In this document: positions 1 through 9,100 of the stretch, piece by piece
Layout of the letters: every line of letters begins with the position of its first letter
How positions within the stretch are numbered: the stretch's first letter is position 1
Source of the DNA: Nibribacter koreensis
GTDB taxonomy: Bacteria; Bacteroidota; Bacteroidia; Cytophagales; Hymenobacteraceae
Reading direction: 5' to 3'
Assembly: GCF_039541795.1 (NCBI RefSeq)
Contig: NZ_BAABGX010000003.1
Span: forward strand, 744,001 to 808,000
DNA length: 64,000 bases
Position numbers and translations under genes: made by a program
Notes under the pieces: model-generated
Told to the model about the DNA's origin: nothing
What the model saw: the letters and a program-made list of their open reading frames with translations, nothing else
Database searches by the model: none

Positions 1-1764
1 TCTTACAACGAGGTGGCCGCCGAAAGCCGAAGCATGCACAAGAGCCAAGGCTTCGGTAGTAGCGGCGCCCGCGGCGAAGCCATTGAATACTTTGAATTCC
101 TGAAAGGAGAACCTGCCAAAACTGATTTACTAGAGGGCGTAAACACCACTTGGTCCAGGGTGAAAGGCGGCGAAGCGGTTGCTAAACTTATCCTGGATGC
201 CATCCAACAATACAACCCAGCCCAGCCATCGGCTATAGTGCCTACTTTGTTAAAAGCGAAAACGGCCTTAGACAAACTACCAGCCAGCGCTTGGAAGGAC
301 GTCAAACAACAGGAACTGGCCAACGTCATCAAAGCGTGCATGGGATTGTATTTAGAGGCATCAGCTAGAGATTTTACTGCCGTTCCGGGTGATCAGGTGA
401 ATGTGCAGATAGAAGCTGTGAACCGTTCTGCCGTGCCGGTCACCTTGACCAAAGTGGAATACCTGTTTGGGCTGAAGGATACTACGGTGCAACAGAACCT
501 AGCCGCTAGTAAGCCTTGGATTGCCAGAACCAACGTGACCTTACCCACCAATAGAACCTACTCGCAACCTTACTGGTTGCAAGCGCCGGGCACCACTGGC
601 ATGTTCAAAGTAGAAGATGCGGCGTTGATTGGTCTGCCAGAGAACCCCGCCGCCGCGCAGGTAAGAATCCATGTGACAGTGCAAGGCCAGCCCTTCGCGT
701 TTACGGTGCCGGTAGTCTACAAGCGCACAGATCCCGTGGAAGGCGAGCAGTACCGCCCGTTTGAAATCACCCCGCCGGTCTTTGCCAACCTCACCGAGAA
801 AGTCTATGTCTTTGCCGATGCAACTTCCAAACCCGTGACGGTGAAAGTGCGCGCCGGGGACAACAACATTGACGGCCAACTCACCTTGCGTTTACCACAA
901 GGATGGAGAGCCACGCCAGCTTCTTTTCCCGTGAAACTTAGCCAGAAAGGAGAAGAACAGCAGTTCACGTTCCAGGTCTTCCCGGGAGCTGCCCAAACAG
1001 AAAGCACCATTGGTGCGGCAGTGACAGTTAAAGGCAAGACCTACACCCAGGGCCTGAAAACCATTGAATACACCCACATCCCCACACAGACCTTGTTCCC
1101 GGAAGCGGTTTCCAAAGCCGTAAAACTAGACCTGAAGCGCAAGGGCCAGCGCATTGGCTATCTCATGGGCGCCGGGGACGAGGTGCCGGCCAGCCTGCAA
1201 CAGATTGGCTACACCGTTGATTTGTTGCGCCTGGAGGATTTATCGGCCGCCAACCTGAAAAAATATGACGCAGTGGTGACAGGCGTACGCGCTTACAACA
1301 CCCTAGACCGACTCAGATTCCAACAGCCACAATTGATGGAGTATGTGCAACAGGGTGGAACCTTGGTGGTGCAGTACAACGTGAGCAACGGCCTGGTGAC
1401 TGATAAAGTAGGCCCATACAGCTTAAAGCTTTCCTCAGACCGGGTAACCGTGGAAGACGCCTTGGTAACGTTCTTAAAACCCAATCATGCCGTCCTAAAT
1501 ACACCAAATAAGATTACTGAGCAAGATTTTGCCGGCTGGGTGCAGGAGCGCGGTTTGTATTTCCCTAATCAATGGGCCCCAGAATATGAAGCCATTATTT
1601 CCAGCAATGACCCCGGCGAGCAACCAAAAGAAGGCGGTCTGTTAGTAGCCAAATACGGCGAAGGACACTTCGTCTACACAGGCTACTCGTTCTTCAGGGA
1701 ATTACCGGCCGGCGTGCCAGGGGCGTATAGGCTGTTTGTGAATATTCTTTCCTTAGGGAATTAG
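1..1764 (+). CDS. PIG-L family deacetylase, C-terminal part (truncated by window edge)
   Basis: The frame is open from base 1, so the true start lies upstream; 587 codons are visible before the TAG at 1762. The first residues (SYNEVAAESRSMHKSQGFG) match what I recall of the end of the PIG-L/LmbE deacetylase domain in long (about 800 aa) Bacteroidota members of this family. The remainder is a beta-rich middle region followed, at about residues 370-587, by a ThuA/glutamine-amidotransferase-like segment (VVTGVRAYNTLDRL, then QQGGTLVVQYN). PIG-L enzymes remove N-acetyl groups from sugar amides. The catalytic HxDD-type motif is not in the window, so activity is inferred. A symporter and its 41-aa partner follow downstream, which may indicate uptake and processing of an amino-sugar compound. 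Confidence 0.75.
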   Translation, partial: SYNEVAAESRSMHKSQGFGSSGARGEAIEYFEFLKGEPAKTDLLEGVNTTWSRVKGGEAVAKLILDAIQQYNPAQPSAIVPTLLKAKTALDKLPASAWKDVKQQELANVIKACMGLYLEASARDFTAVPGDQVNVQIEAVNRSAVPVTLTKVEYLFGLKDTTVQQNLAASKPWIARTNVTLPTNRTYSQPYWLQAPGTTGMFKVEDAALIGLPENPAAAQVRIHVTVQGQPFAFTVPVVYKRTDPVEGEQYRPFEITPPVFANLTEKVYVFADATSKPVTVKVRAGDNNIDGQLTLRLPQGWRATPASFPVKLSQKGEEQQFTFQVFPGAAQTESTIGAAVTVKGKTYTQGLKTIEYTHIPTQTLFPEAVSKAVKLDLKRKGQRIGYLMGAGDEVPASLQQIGYTVDLLRLEDLSAANLKKYDAVVTGVRAYNTLDRLRFQQPQLMEYVQQGGTLVVQYNVSNGLVTDKVGPYSLKLSSDRVTVEDALVTFLKPNHAVLNTPNKITEQDFAGWVQERGLYFPNQWAPEYEAIISSNDPGEQPKEGGLLVAKYGEGHFVYTGYSFFRELPAGVPGAYRLFVNILSLGN

Positions 1765-1805
1765 GAATTAGGTTTTTCTGGCCGTCAAGCCTTCACTCTT
1801 CCTCA

Positions 1806-1880
1806 CATTTGTCATCCTGAAAGTGGCACATCCCAGGATGATCTTGGGGGCAAGCTAGACAGACGGTGTCTAAGTGCCCA
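1806..1880 (+). repeat. TGTCATCCTGAAAG / GCTAGACAG interspersed module, copy 1
   Basis: This intergenic stretch contains TTTGTCATCCTGAAAG followed about 30 bp later by AGCTAGACAGACGGTG. The same two blocks in the same order recur at 61043-61089. In both places a 40-bp palindrome follows immediately. The module carries no ORF. Confidence 0.6.
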
Positions 1881-1883
1881 AAC

Positions 1884-1923
1884 CCGTTTTTTGCCTGTTT
1901 TCCGGAATTGAGGCCAAAAATGG
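1884..1923. repeat. 40-bp palindrome, copy R1
   Basis: Imperfect palindrome of the window-wide family: left arm CCGTTTTTTGCCTGTTTTCC, right arm GGAATTGAGGCCAAAAATGG. It lies between the deacetylase stop and the 132-aa gene, both on the plus strand. Confidence 0.8.
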
Positions 1924-1965
1924 ATGGCGGCTTTAAGGAGGATGTAAATTAATTACCTATTAAAG

Positions 1966-2364
1966 ATGAGCAGCGATTGGGAAGTAATGCATCAGTCTTA
2001 CGAAGAGCTATTTTACAGAAAACCAGATTTTAGGGTTACTTACACTATTTTTACCGAAGAGGAAGGTGGCAGAAAAACGCCACCCTTTCAAGGGATTAGA
2101 TGGGATTTTAAGTATGACCACCCAGAACATTCTAATGGAGCCATATTTATGATTTGGCCAGAGTTTGAGGATGCCCAAGGGGATTTAATCAAAGTAGCTA
2201 ACATGCCCTTGCCGAGATATGGACAAGCTAGAATGTGGATTATCATAGAGGAGCGTAGAGCGTACCACAAAGAAAAAATCAAGATTGGCACCCATGGATA
2301 TTTCATGGAAGGACATAGAAAAGTAGGGGAGTGTGAGGTGATAGAGTTGCTTAGTTTAAAATAA
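1966..2364 (+). CDS. Uncharacterised 132-aa protein, weakly EF-Tu domain 3-like
   Basis: A 132-aa cytoplasmic protein without signal peptide or membrane segment. The pattern TPPFQGIRWDFKYD followed later by GYFMEGHRKVGECEVIE faintly recalls the C-terminal beta-barrel of elongation factor Tu (T.F..GYRPQF with a downstream strand pattern), as seen in small stand-alone Bacteroidota proteins. This is a weak resemblance and I would not assign a function. A good Shine-Dalgarno-like AAGGAGG sits at about 1935, some 25 bp before the ATG, and is separated from it by an ATG-TAA start-stop pair. The gene sits between the deacetylase and the 41-aa/symporter pair and looks like an insertion into that cluster. 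Confidence 0.65.
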   Translation: MSSDWEVMHQSYEELFYRKPDFRVTYTIFTEEEGGRKTPPFQGIRWDFKYDHPEHSNGAIFMIWPEFEDAQGDLIKVANMPLPRYGQARMWIIIEERRAYHKEKIKIGTHGYFMEGHRKVGECEVIELLSLK

Positions 2365-2411
2365 CATTCTCATTTTTTACCTCACTCAATCAAAAACTAA
2401 AAACCAACCAC

Positions 2412-2537
2412 ATGACCAAAGGAGATATTGACCCGCCGCCGTTCTTTAAGACCTGGAAAGGCATGTACTGGCTGGTGCTGGGCGTGTTGGCGTTTTTGAT
2501 TGTGCTGTTCTACCTAATGACGGAGGCCTACCAATGA
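2412..2537 (+). CDS. 41-aa single-pass membrane protein upstream of the symporter
   Basis: A short ORF (start MTKGDIDPPPFFKTWKGMYW) with one hydrophobic helix at about residues 19-36 (WLVLGVLAFLIVLFYLM) and a short polar tail. Its TGA overlaps the symporter ATG (ATGA, 2534-2537), the usual arrangement for translational coupling. Symporters of the SSS family are often preceded by small membrane proteins (for example YhdT before PanF), so a role as accessory subunit or stability factor is a reasonable inference. I do not recognise the family by name. Confidence 0.7.
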   Translation: MTKGDIDPPPFFKTWKGMYWLVLGVLAFLIVLFYLMTEAYQ

Positions 2538-4222
2538 GTTATCTGGATTGGGCCGTACTAGTTGGCACCATTGCGTTCATTGTGTTGTACGGCGTCTGGA
2601 AGACCCACAAGACCCGCAACATGTCCACCTTCTTAAAAGCGGACAACACTGAGCGCTGGTGGATGATGGGCTTGTCCATTATGGCTACCCAGGCCAGCGC
2701 CATCACGTTTCTCTCTACACCGGGCCAGGCGTTTGAGGACGGCATGCGGTTTATTCAATTCTACTTCGGGTTGCCGCTGGCCATGGTGGTCTTATCAGCT
2801 ACGGCCATTCCCATTTATTACCGCCTGAAAGTCTATACTGCTTATGAGTACCTGGAGGGACGTTTTGACCTGAAGACGCGATCTCTGGCGGCGTTTCTGT
2901 TTCTGTTGCAACGGGGCTTATCTACCGGTATCACCATTTATGCGCCGGCCATTATCTTGTCGGCTATTCTGGGCTGGAATTTGACCTATACCATTCTGTT
3001 CATTGGCGTGGTGGTGACGTTCTACACGGTGGTGGGTGGCTCCAAAGCCGTAAGCCAGACCCAACGTTTGCAAATGTCCGTGATGCTAGGCGGTATGTTG
3101 GTGGCGGCCATTGTAGTGGTGCGTCTGTTGCCGGCACAGGTAGGCTTTTCTGATGCCCTGGTGGTGGCTGGTAAAATGGGCAAGATGAACCTGGTAGACC
3201 TCAGCTTTGACCCCAATGATCGCTACAACCTATGGTCTGGCTTGATAGGAGGGTTCTTTCTGGCGCTTTCGTACTTCGGGACGGACCAGTCACAGGTAGG
3301 CCGGTACCTGGGCGGCGAGACCATTGCGCAAAGTAGATTAGGTCTGCTCATGAACGGTCTGGTGAAGGTGCCCATGCAGTTCTTGATCTTGATGGTGGGC
3401 GTGATGGTGTTTGTCTTCTACCAGTTTTACCAACCGCCTTTGTACTTTAATCAACAACAGGTAGCTAAGGTAGCGGCCTCTGCACAGGCAGGAGAATGGC
3501 AAAAGCTTGAGACCGAGAATACTGCGGCCTTCACCCAGAAGCGCGAAGCGGCTTTGGCCATGGTAGCGGCCCACCAATCCAACAACCAAGGTGGCGTAGA
3601 GCAAGCGGCCCTACAAGCTCAAGCCGCCGAAGAAAAGCGCAAAGTCCTTAGAAAAGAGGCGCATGTCTTGGTCAATCAGCAAAATGTTGGGGTGGAGTTA
3701 AAAGACACGGATTATGTCTTCTTGACCTTTGTGACGCAGCAACTGCCCCAAGGCTTGATTGGTTTGCTTTTGGCGGTGGTGTTGTGCGCGGCCATGGGGA
3801 GCACGGCCTCGGCGTTTAGTTCTCTGGCCTCTACCACGGTGGTGGACGTGTACAAGCGGTCCATTGTGCAGAATGCCTCAGATGCGCATTACGTAAGCGC
3901 GTCCCGGTGGCTGACCATTGGCTGGGGAGCGGTGTCTATTCTGTTTGCGCTATTTGCCTCACAGTTAGAAAACCTGATTCAGGCGGTGAACATTCTGGGC
4001 TCGCTTTTCTATGGCACCATTCTGGGAGTCTTCCTGGCGGCTTTTTATTGTAAGTCTTTGCGCGGGAATGCGGTGTTTTGGGCAGCGGTGCTGACGCAGG
4101 GCATCATTTTTACCTTGTACTTCACTACCTCCATTGCCTACCTCTGGTACAACCTGATTGGGTGCTTTCTGGTAATTGGGATTGCGTATCTCTTACAACC
4201 TTTGTTGCAGGAGCGGGCGTAG
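2534..4222 (+). CDS. Sodium:solute symporter (SSS family)
   Basis: A 562-aa polytopic membrane protein with the SSS N-terminus (LDWAVLVGTIAFIVLYGVW; then SITMATQAS-like WWMMGLSIMATQASAITFLS) and the conserved core TVVGGSKAVSQTQRLQ. The large hydrophilic insert at about residues 310-395, rich in Ala, Gln and Glu, is predicted to lie between transmembrane helices and is typical of the longer Bacteroidota members. The C-terminal half contains GSTASAFSSLASTTVVDVYKR, the second Na+-site helix region of this family. The substrate cannot be read from sequence; sugars, amino acids or sialic acid-like compounds are all possible. It is translationally coupled to the 41-aa protein. Confidence 0.9.
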   Translation: MSYLDWAVLVGTIAFIVLYGVWKTHKTRNMSTFLKADNTERWWMMGLSIMATQASAITFLSTPGQAFEDGMRFIQFYFGLPLAMVVLSATAIPIYYRLKVYTAYEYLEGRFDLKTRSLAAFLFLLQRGLSTGITIYAPAIILSAILGWNLTYTILFIGVVVTFYTVVGGSKAVSQTQRLQMSVMLGGMLVAAIVVVRLLPAQVGFSDALVVAGKMGKMNLVDLSFDPNDRYNLWSGLIGGFFLALSYFGTDQSQVGRYLGGETIAQSRLGLLMNGLVKVPMQFLILMVGVMVFVFYQFYQPPLYFNQQQVAKVAASAQAGEWQKLETENTAAFTQKREAALAMVAAHQSNNQGGVEQAALQAQAAEEKRKVLRKEAHVLVNQQNVGVELKDTDYVFLTFVTQQLPQGLIGLLLAVVLCAAMGSTASAFSSLASTTVVDVYKRSIVQNASDAHYVSASRWLTIGWGAVSILFALFASQLENLIQAVNILGSLFYGTILGVFLAAFYCKSLRGNAVFWAAVLTQGIIFTLYFTTSIAYLWYNLIGCFLVIGIAYLLQPLLQERA

Positions 4223-4249
4223 TGCATCTATCACTTCTCTTGTTTTCTC

Positions 4250-4834
4250 ATGAACTCTACTTTTTTAGCGTTGCAGCAAGTCATCCAAGGCCGAAGGACT
4301 ACCAAACCACCTAAAATGAACGGCCGTTTTATTCCTGATGAGCAGATACAGGAGATACTTGCCTTAGCCGACTGGGCGCCCGCCCATGGGCATACAGAGC
4401 CTTGGCGGTTTGTGGTTTATGCCAAAGAGAAGGTCCAAGATTTTTGCCTGACTCACGCTGTTTTGTACAAGAAGCACACGGCTCCAGAACTGTTTAAGGA
4501 AACAACCTATGAAAAGCTGTTGCACATGGGGGACCAGGCCTCTCATGTGATCCTTGCCTATATGCAACGCGGCGATTTACCCAAGATACCGGCATTAGAA
4601 GAGGTTGCGGCTACTTCCTGCGCCATTCAGAATCTGTTACTAGGGGCCACGGCACTGGGTATTGCCACCTACTGGGGCTCAGGAGGAATGGCGTACAAGC
4701 CGCCTATGAAAGCGTTGCTGAACCTGCGGGTGGAGGACTCTGTGCTAGGCATTTTATACCTGGGCTACGCAGACAGTCCAGATGCCGCAGGTAAGCGGCT
4801 GGTGCCTATAGAAGAGAAGGTGCGTTGGGTGTAA
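4250..4834 (+). CDS. Nitroreductase family protein
   Basis: A 194-aa FMN-dependent oxidoreductase-like protein. The N-terminal VIQGRRTTKPP (FMN phosphate-binding Arg pair), then ALADWAPAHGHTEPWRFVV, and a C-terminal LGIATYWGSGG with LGYAD are all hallmarks of the nitroreductase fold. Members reduce nitro-compounds, flavins or enones with NAD(P)H; the substrate is unknown. The gene starts 27 bp after the symporter stop and may be co-transcribed. It ends at a strong hairpin terminator. Confidence 0.9.
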   Translation: MNSTFLALQQVIQGRRTTKPPKMNGRFIPDEQIQEILALADWAPAHGHTEPWRFVVYAKEKVQDFCLTHAVLYKKHTAPELFKETTYEKLLHMGDQASHVILAYMQRGDLPKIPALEEVAATSCAIQNLLLGATALGIATYWGSGGMAYKPPMKALLNLRVEDSVLGILYLGYADSPDAAGKRLVPIEEKVRWV

Positions 4835-4855
4835 ATGCTCCTTGCATTAATTTAT

Positions 4856-4898
4856 AAAAACGAAGCCCCGCCAGAACATCTGGCGGGGCTTCGTTTTT
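4856..4898. terminator. Bidirectional terminator between nitroreductase and DUF2911 genes
   Basis: A perfect 19-bp stem (4856-4874 with 4880-4898, loop AACAT) has A5 on the left flank and T5 on the right flank, so it can terminate both convergent genes. The right arm ends in TCGTTTTT, which is also the first eight bases of palindrome R2. Confidence 0.9.
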
Positions 4899-4930
4899 GG
4901 CTTGTTTTGGCCAAAAGAGGCCAAAAACGC
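4891..4930. repeat. 40-bp palindrome, copy R2
   Basis: Left arm TCGTTTTTGGCTTGTTTTGG, right arm CCAAAAGAGGCCAAAAACGC. It shares eight bases with the terminator stem and its last base is the first base of the minus-strand stop codon of the DUF2911 gene. Confidence 0.88.
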
Positions 4931-5805
4931 TATTTGCCTTTTAGTTCGGCTAATAGTTTTTCGTTCATGGCCACGTAGTCGGCATTTTTAGCTTGCTTAG
5001 ACAGCTCCAAAGATTTCTCAGCAGATGCTCTGGCGCCTTTGTAGTCCTTCAGCTTCATTTGCATTTTGGCCTGGTAGTGCATGTTGTAGAACAAAGGATC
5101 TTTTTCGTTGGCCTTCTTCATCCAGGCAAGCGCCTGCTTCATGTCCTTGTTGTTGTCAGAATAGTAGTTGGCAGCGGCGGCATACATGCCAGGTTTAACG
5201 TCTGTACCGTTGATTACCTTCTCCTGGATCTGGGCCATCACTTTAGAATCTACGTCAGTGGTGATCTTAACCGGTACCAAGGTCTTCTCCCACATGATTT
5301 GCAGGGTGGCGCCGTTGTTGGTAAGGTCATTAAACCCAATGGTAAAGGTCTCTACTTTGTCATCCAGCTCCTTCGTCTTCACTTTAAAACGAACCTGGTC
5401 TTCTTCCTGCTTGTAGTTTTCACCACCGTCACCCCAGTGCTTCAGGTTTTTGTGGATGATCACGGTCCATTCTTTCTCACCTGGAATGGTATATAACGCA
5501 TATTGGCCGGCTGGCACTTTGTTGCCTTCTAACATTACCTCTTCAGAGAAAGTGATTTTGGTAGAGGCATTGGCCCCGGTTCTCCAAACCTTGCCGTTGT
5601 ACGGCACAATGTCGCCCATGATTTTACGGCCTTTCATGCTGGGTCTTGAGTATTCTACGGTCACTTCTCCTAAGCCAACGGCTTGTTTTACTGTGGCAGA
5701 CGGGCTGGCAGCCGGCATCTTAATCTGGGCAGACGCTCCAGTCCCTAATAAGACCATAGCCATGGCACACACCAGGGCGTACGTAAGTTGAATTTGCTTT
5801 TTCAT
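4930..5805 (-). CDS. DUF2911 domain-containing secreted protein with C-terminal TPR-like region
   Basis: A 291-aa protein with a Sec signal peptide (residues 1-26, ending GASAQ). Residues about 30-190 match the DUF2911 family (VKQAVGLGEVTVEYSRPSMKGRKI, then PYNGKVWRTGANASTKITF). This family is common in Bacteroidota and of unknown function. The last 90 residues are helical with TPR-like periodicity (KQALAWMKKANEKDP; DYKGARASAEKSLELS). It is probably periplasmic. It faces a divergent SusC/SusD pair across a 312-bp gap and converges with the nitroreductase. Confidence 0.9.
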   Translation of the reverse strand: MKKQIQLTYALVCAMAMVLLGTGASAQIKMPAASPSATVKQAVGLGEVTVEYSRPSMKGRKIMGDIVPYNGKVWRTGANASTKITFSEEVMLEGNKVPAGQYALYTIPGEKEWTVIIHKNLKHWGDGGENYKQEEDQVRFKVKTKELDDKVETFTIGFNDLTNNGATLQIMWEKTLVPVKITTDVDSKVMAQIQEKVINGTDVKPGMYAAAANYYSDNNKDMKQALAWMKKANEKDPLFYNMHYQAKMQMKLKDYKGARASAEKSLELSKQAKNADYVAMNEKLLAELKGK

Positions 5806-6117
5806 AAGTTTTAATGTTGCATTAATTGGTCTGTAAGTTAGACAAAATGGCTAGAAAAGTCTCTATTCTTCCCGTTTCCGTTGCTTAGCTAAAAGGAAGG
5901 TGTTAGCATTACCTCAACTTATTGATTACGGTTAAATAGAAATTTTGTAAGAAAAATATATGACAATTTAAACCCAGTTTGGATTTCATATACGTACATA
6001 CAACATAAGAATAGATATATAGCTTACTACCCAATCTTTCTGGAACATGTAGAAAGGCTGTGATTAGCACCTTGCCTGTATCTTTTTGATGAGAGAATAG
6101 TTTACCAACCCTAACCA
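5806..6117. other. Intergenic region between divergent DUF2911 and susC genes
   Basis: 312 bp, AT-rich, with no ORF of note. It must hold both promoters, but I find no clean TTTG-N19-TAnnTTTG match on either strand, so no promoter is called. No palindrome of the 40-bp family is present. Confidence 0.5.
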
Positions 6118-9100
6118 ATGTATATGAAAAGACTTTTGCTCATTTTCTTTGTCTTTACCAGCCTGCTTAGTTTCAGCGCCGTGGCGCAGGATAGAACGCT
6201 ATCGGGTAGGGTAACCTCCTCGGCCGACGGGTCTGCGCTTCCGGGCGTGAGTGTGGTGGTGAAAGGTACTACCAATGGTACCAGTACAGACGCAGATGGC
6301 CGGTACACCTTGAGCGTATCAGGCACTCCGGTATTAGTGTTTAGTTATTTAGGGTATAACACCAAAGAGGTAACCGCCGGAAGCGACGCTACCTTGAACG
6401 TAACCCTGGCTGAGGCTTCTAGAAGCTTAAATGAGGTAGTGGTGATTGGCTACGGTACCCAGGAACGCCGCGAGGTGACAGGGGCCACCACTCAGGTAAC
6501 CGCCGCTGCCATTGAGAACGTGCCGGTGGCCGGTGTAGACCAAGCCTTGCAAGGTCGCGCCGCCGGGGTGCAGATTTCTCAGAACTCTGGTACGCCCGGT
6601 GGTGGGGTCACCGTGCGCGTGCGCGGGTCCAGTTCCATCTCTGCCAGCAACCAGCCTTTGTACGTGATTGACGGCGTGCCTATGACTACGGGTGACTACT
6701 CGCAGCTGGACTTTGGCGGCCAGTCCATCAACGCCCTCTCAGATTTGAGTCCTTCAGACATTGAGTCTATGGACATCTTGAAAGATGCCTCAGCGGCGGC
6801 CATTTATGGTTCCAGAGCGGCCAACGGAGTTATTTTGATTACTACCAAGCGCGGTAAGGCCAACAAAACCACCATTAACCTGAATGCCTACACCGGTATC
6901 CAGAACATGTGGAAGAAGCCTGGTTATTTAAATGCCGAGCAATACCTGCAAGTGATGCGGGAAGCCTTCATCAATGACGGCTATCTGGGCGAAGATGATC
7001 CCTGGACGGCAGCTGATTTTGGCGACTTTTATTACGGCGGGTTTGATTTTGATGCCGAAGGCGTAGACACCGACTGGTTAGACCAGGTGACTGTGAAAGA
7101 TGCCCGCATCAGCAACTATGAGCTTTCTGCCAGCGGCGGTGACGCTAAAACCAGATACTATGTGTCTGGTAATTACTTTGACCAGAAGGGCGTCATCATT
7201 GGCAGCGGGTATGAACGCTACAGCGGCCGTCTAAACCTAGACCATACCTACAGCGACAAGCTTTCTTTCTCTGCCGGCGTGCAGTTGAGCCTTTCTGAGA
7301 ACCAGCGTATTGTGAGTGATAATACGGTGATTGGTCCGTTTGCCAACTCATTGGCCGCCTCTCCAGTGTTCCCGGTATTCTATGAGGACGGTACTTACAG
7401 CTACCCAAATTATTACTACACTAACCCGGTGGCAGAAGGCAGAGAGAATGACAATGAAAGCAAGAACTTACGCGCCATTGGTAACATTTCGGCCAGATAT
7501 GCCATTCTTCCAAAGTTAAACCTGAACCTGAAAGCAGGGGCAGACGTCCTCAACCTCTCTGAGCGTAGTTACACGGGTGACAACTTCCCGGGCAGTGTGG
7601 GTATTGCCACCCAGGGTTCGGCAACCAAGACCACCACGCTTGTAAGCAAAAGACTATTGGAGGCCACCGCAGATTACCGCTGGGATTTTGGCACCAATAG
7701 CTATGTGAATTTACTCGCCGGTTCTTCTGTAGAGGAGAATGACATTGACAGAACCTTTGTGACAGGACAGGGCTTCCCTAGTGAGCGCTTCAGGTACCTG
7801 AGCAGCGCTACGAGTGTTAATGACGGGTCCAACTCCATCACGCCGTTTGCCTTGCTATCTTACTTTGGTAGAGCCAACTTCAACATCTCAGACCGTTATT
7901 TGCTGGGCTTAAACTTTAGGGCAGATGGTTCCAGCCGTTTCGGGGAGAACAACCGGTTTGGTTACTTTCCGTCTGTTTCTGTGGGCTGGCGAGTGCTGGA
8001 GGAAAGCTTTATGCCTGAACTAGCCTCTTTAAGCGAACTGAAGCTACGCGCCAGCTACGGTATTACCGGTAACCAGGAAATAGGTGACTTCACCTATCTG
8101 TCCTTGTTCGGCCCGGGCTCTTATGCTGACAGACCAGGTATTGCCTTCTCACAGATTGAGAACCCAGACTTGAAGTGGGAAGAAACCAAACAGTTTAACG
8201 TGGGTATGGACCTGGGCTTGTTTAGCAACCGCGTAAACGTGGCGGTAGACTACTACATTAAAACTACAGATGACCTGTTGTATAGCCGTCCCATTCCTAC
8301 TCAAAATGGATTGAGAAGCTACTCTTCTAACATTGGTAGTGTAGAGAACAAAGGCCTTGAGTTCACGTTGAGCACGGTCAACTTTACCTCAGCAGACAGA
8401 GGCTTTACCTGGAACACAGACTTTAACTTGTCTTTCAACCGCAACAAGGTGTTGGAACTGTATGAAGGCCAGGACATTTTCTACGGTTTTGGAGGGAACT
8501 CCCTGGTGCTGCGCGAAGGTGAGCCTATTGGTACTTTCTACGGTTTTAGGACCAACGGTATCTTCTCTACCACGCAACAGGTGATTGATGCCGGGCGCTA
8601 TGTAGACGCCAACCAAGACGGCAACATAGACACCCAGGCCGGCGATGTGAATTTTGTAGACACAAATGGAGACGGTTTCATCACAGATGACGACTTAGCC
8701 ATTCTAGGCAATGCCCAGCCAGACTTTGTGGGTGGCTTGACCAACACGTTCACCTACAAAGGCTTTGACCTAACTGCCTTCTTGCAGTTCTCTGTAGGTA
8801 ATGACATTGCCAACCCTGCCATGCAGTATCAGCAACATCTGGGCGTGTATGATGACAACATGCGTGACATAGTTGAAGGACGCTGGAAAAAAGAAGGAGA
8901 CGAGACAGACATTCCAAGAGCTACGTATCTGGACGAGAATGGCAATGGCCGCAGCAACCAGGACCGGTTTATTTATGATGGCTCTTATGCCCGTCTTAAA
9001 AACCTGATGCTGGGCTATACCCTGCCAAGCACCATCAGTCAAAGAGCAAAGCTGCGGAGCGTGCGCTTGTTTGCCCAGGCCCAGAACCTGATCACCTTTA

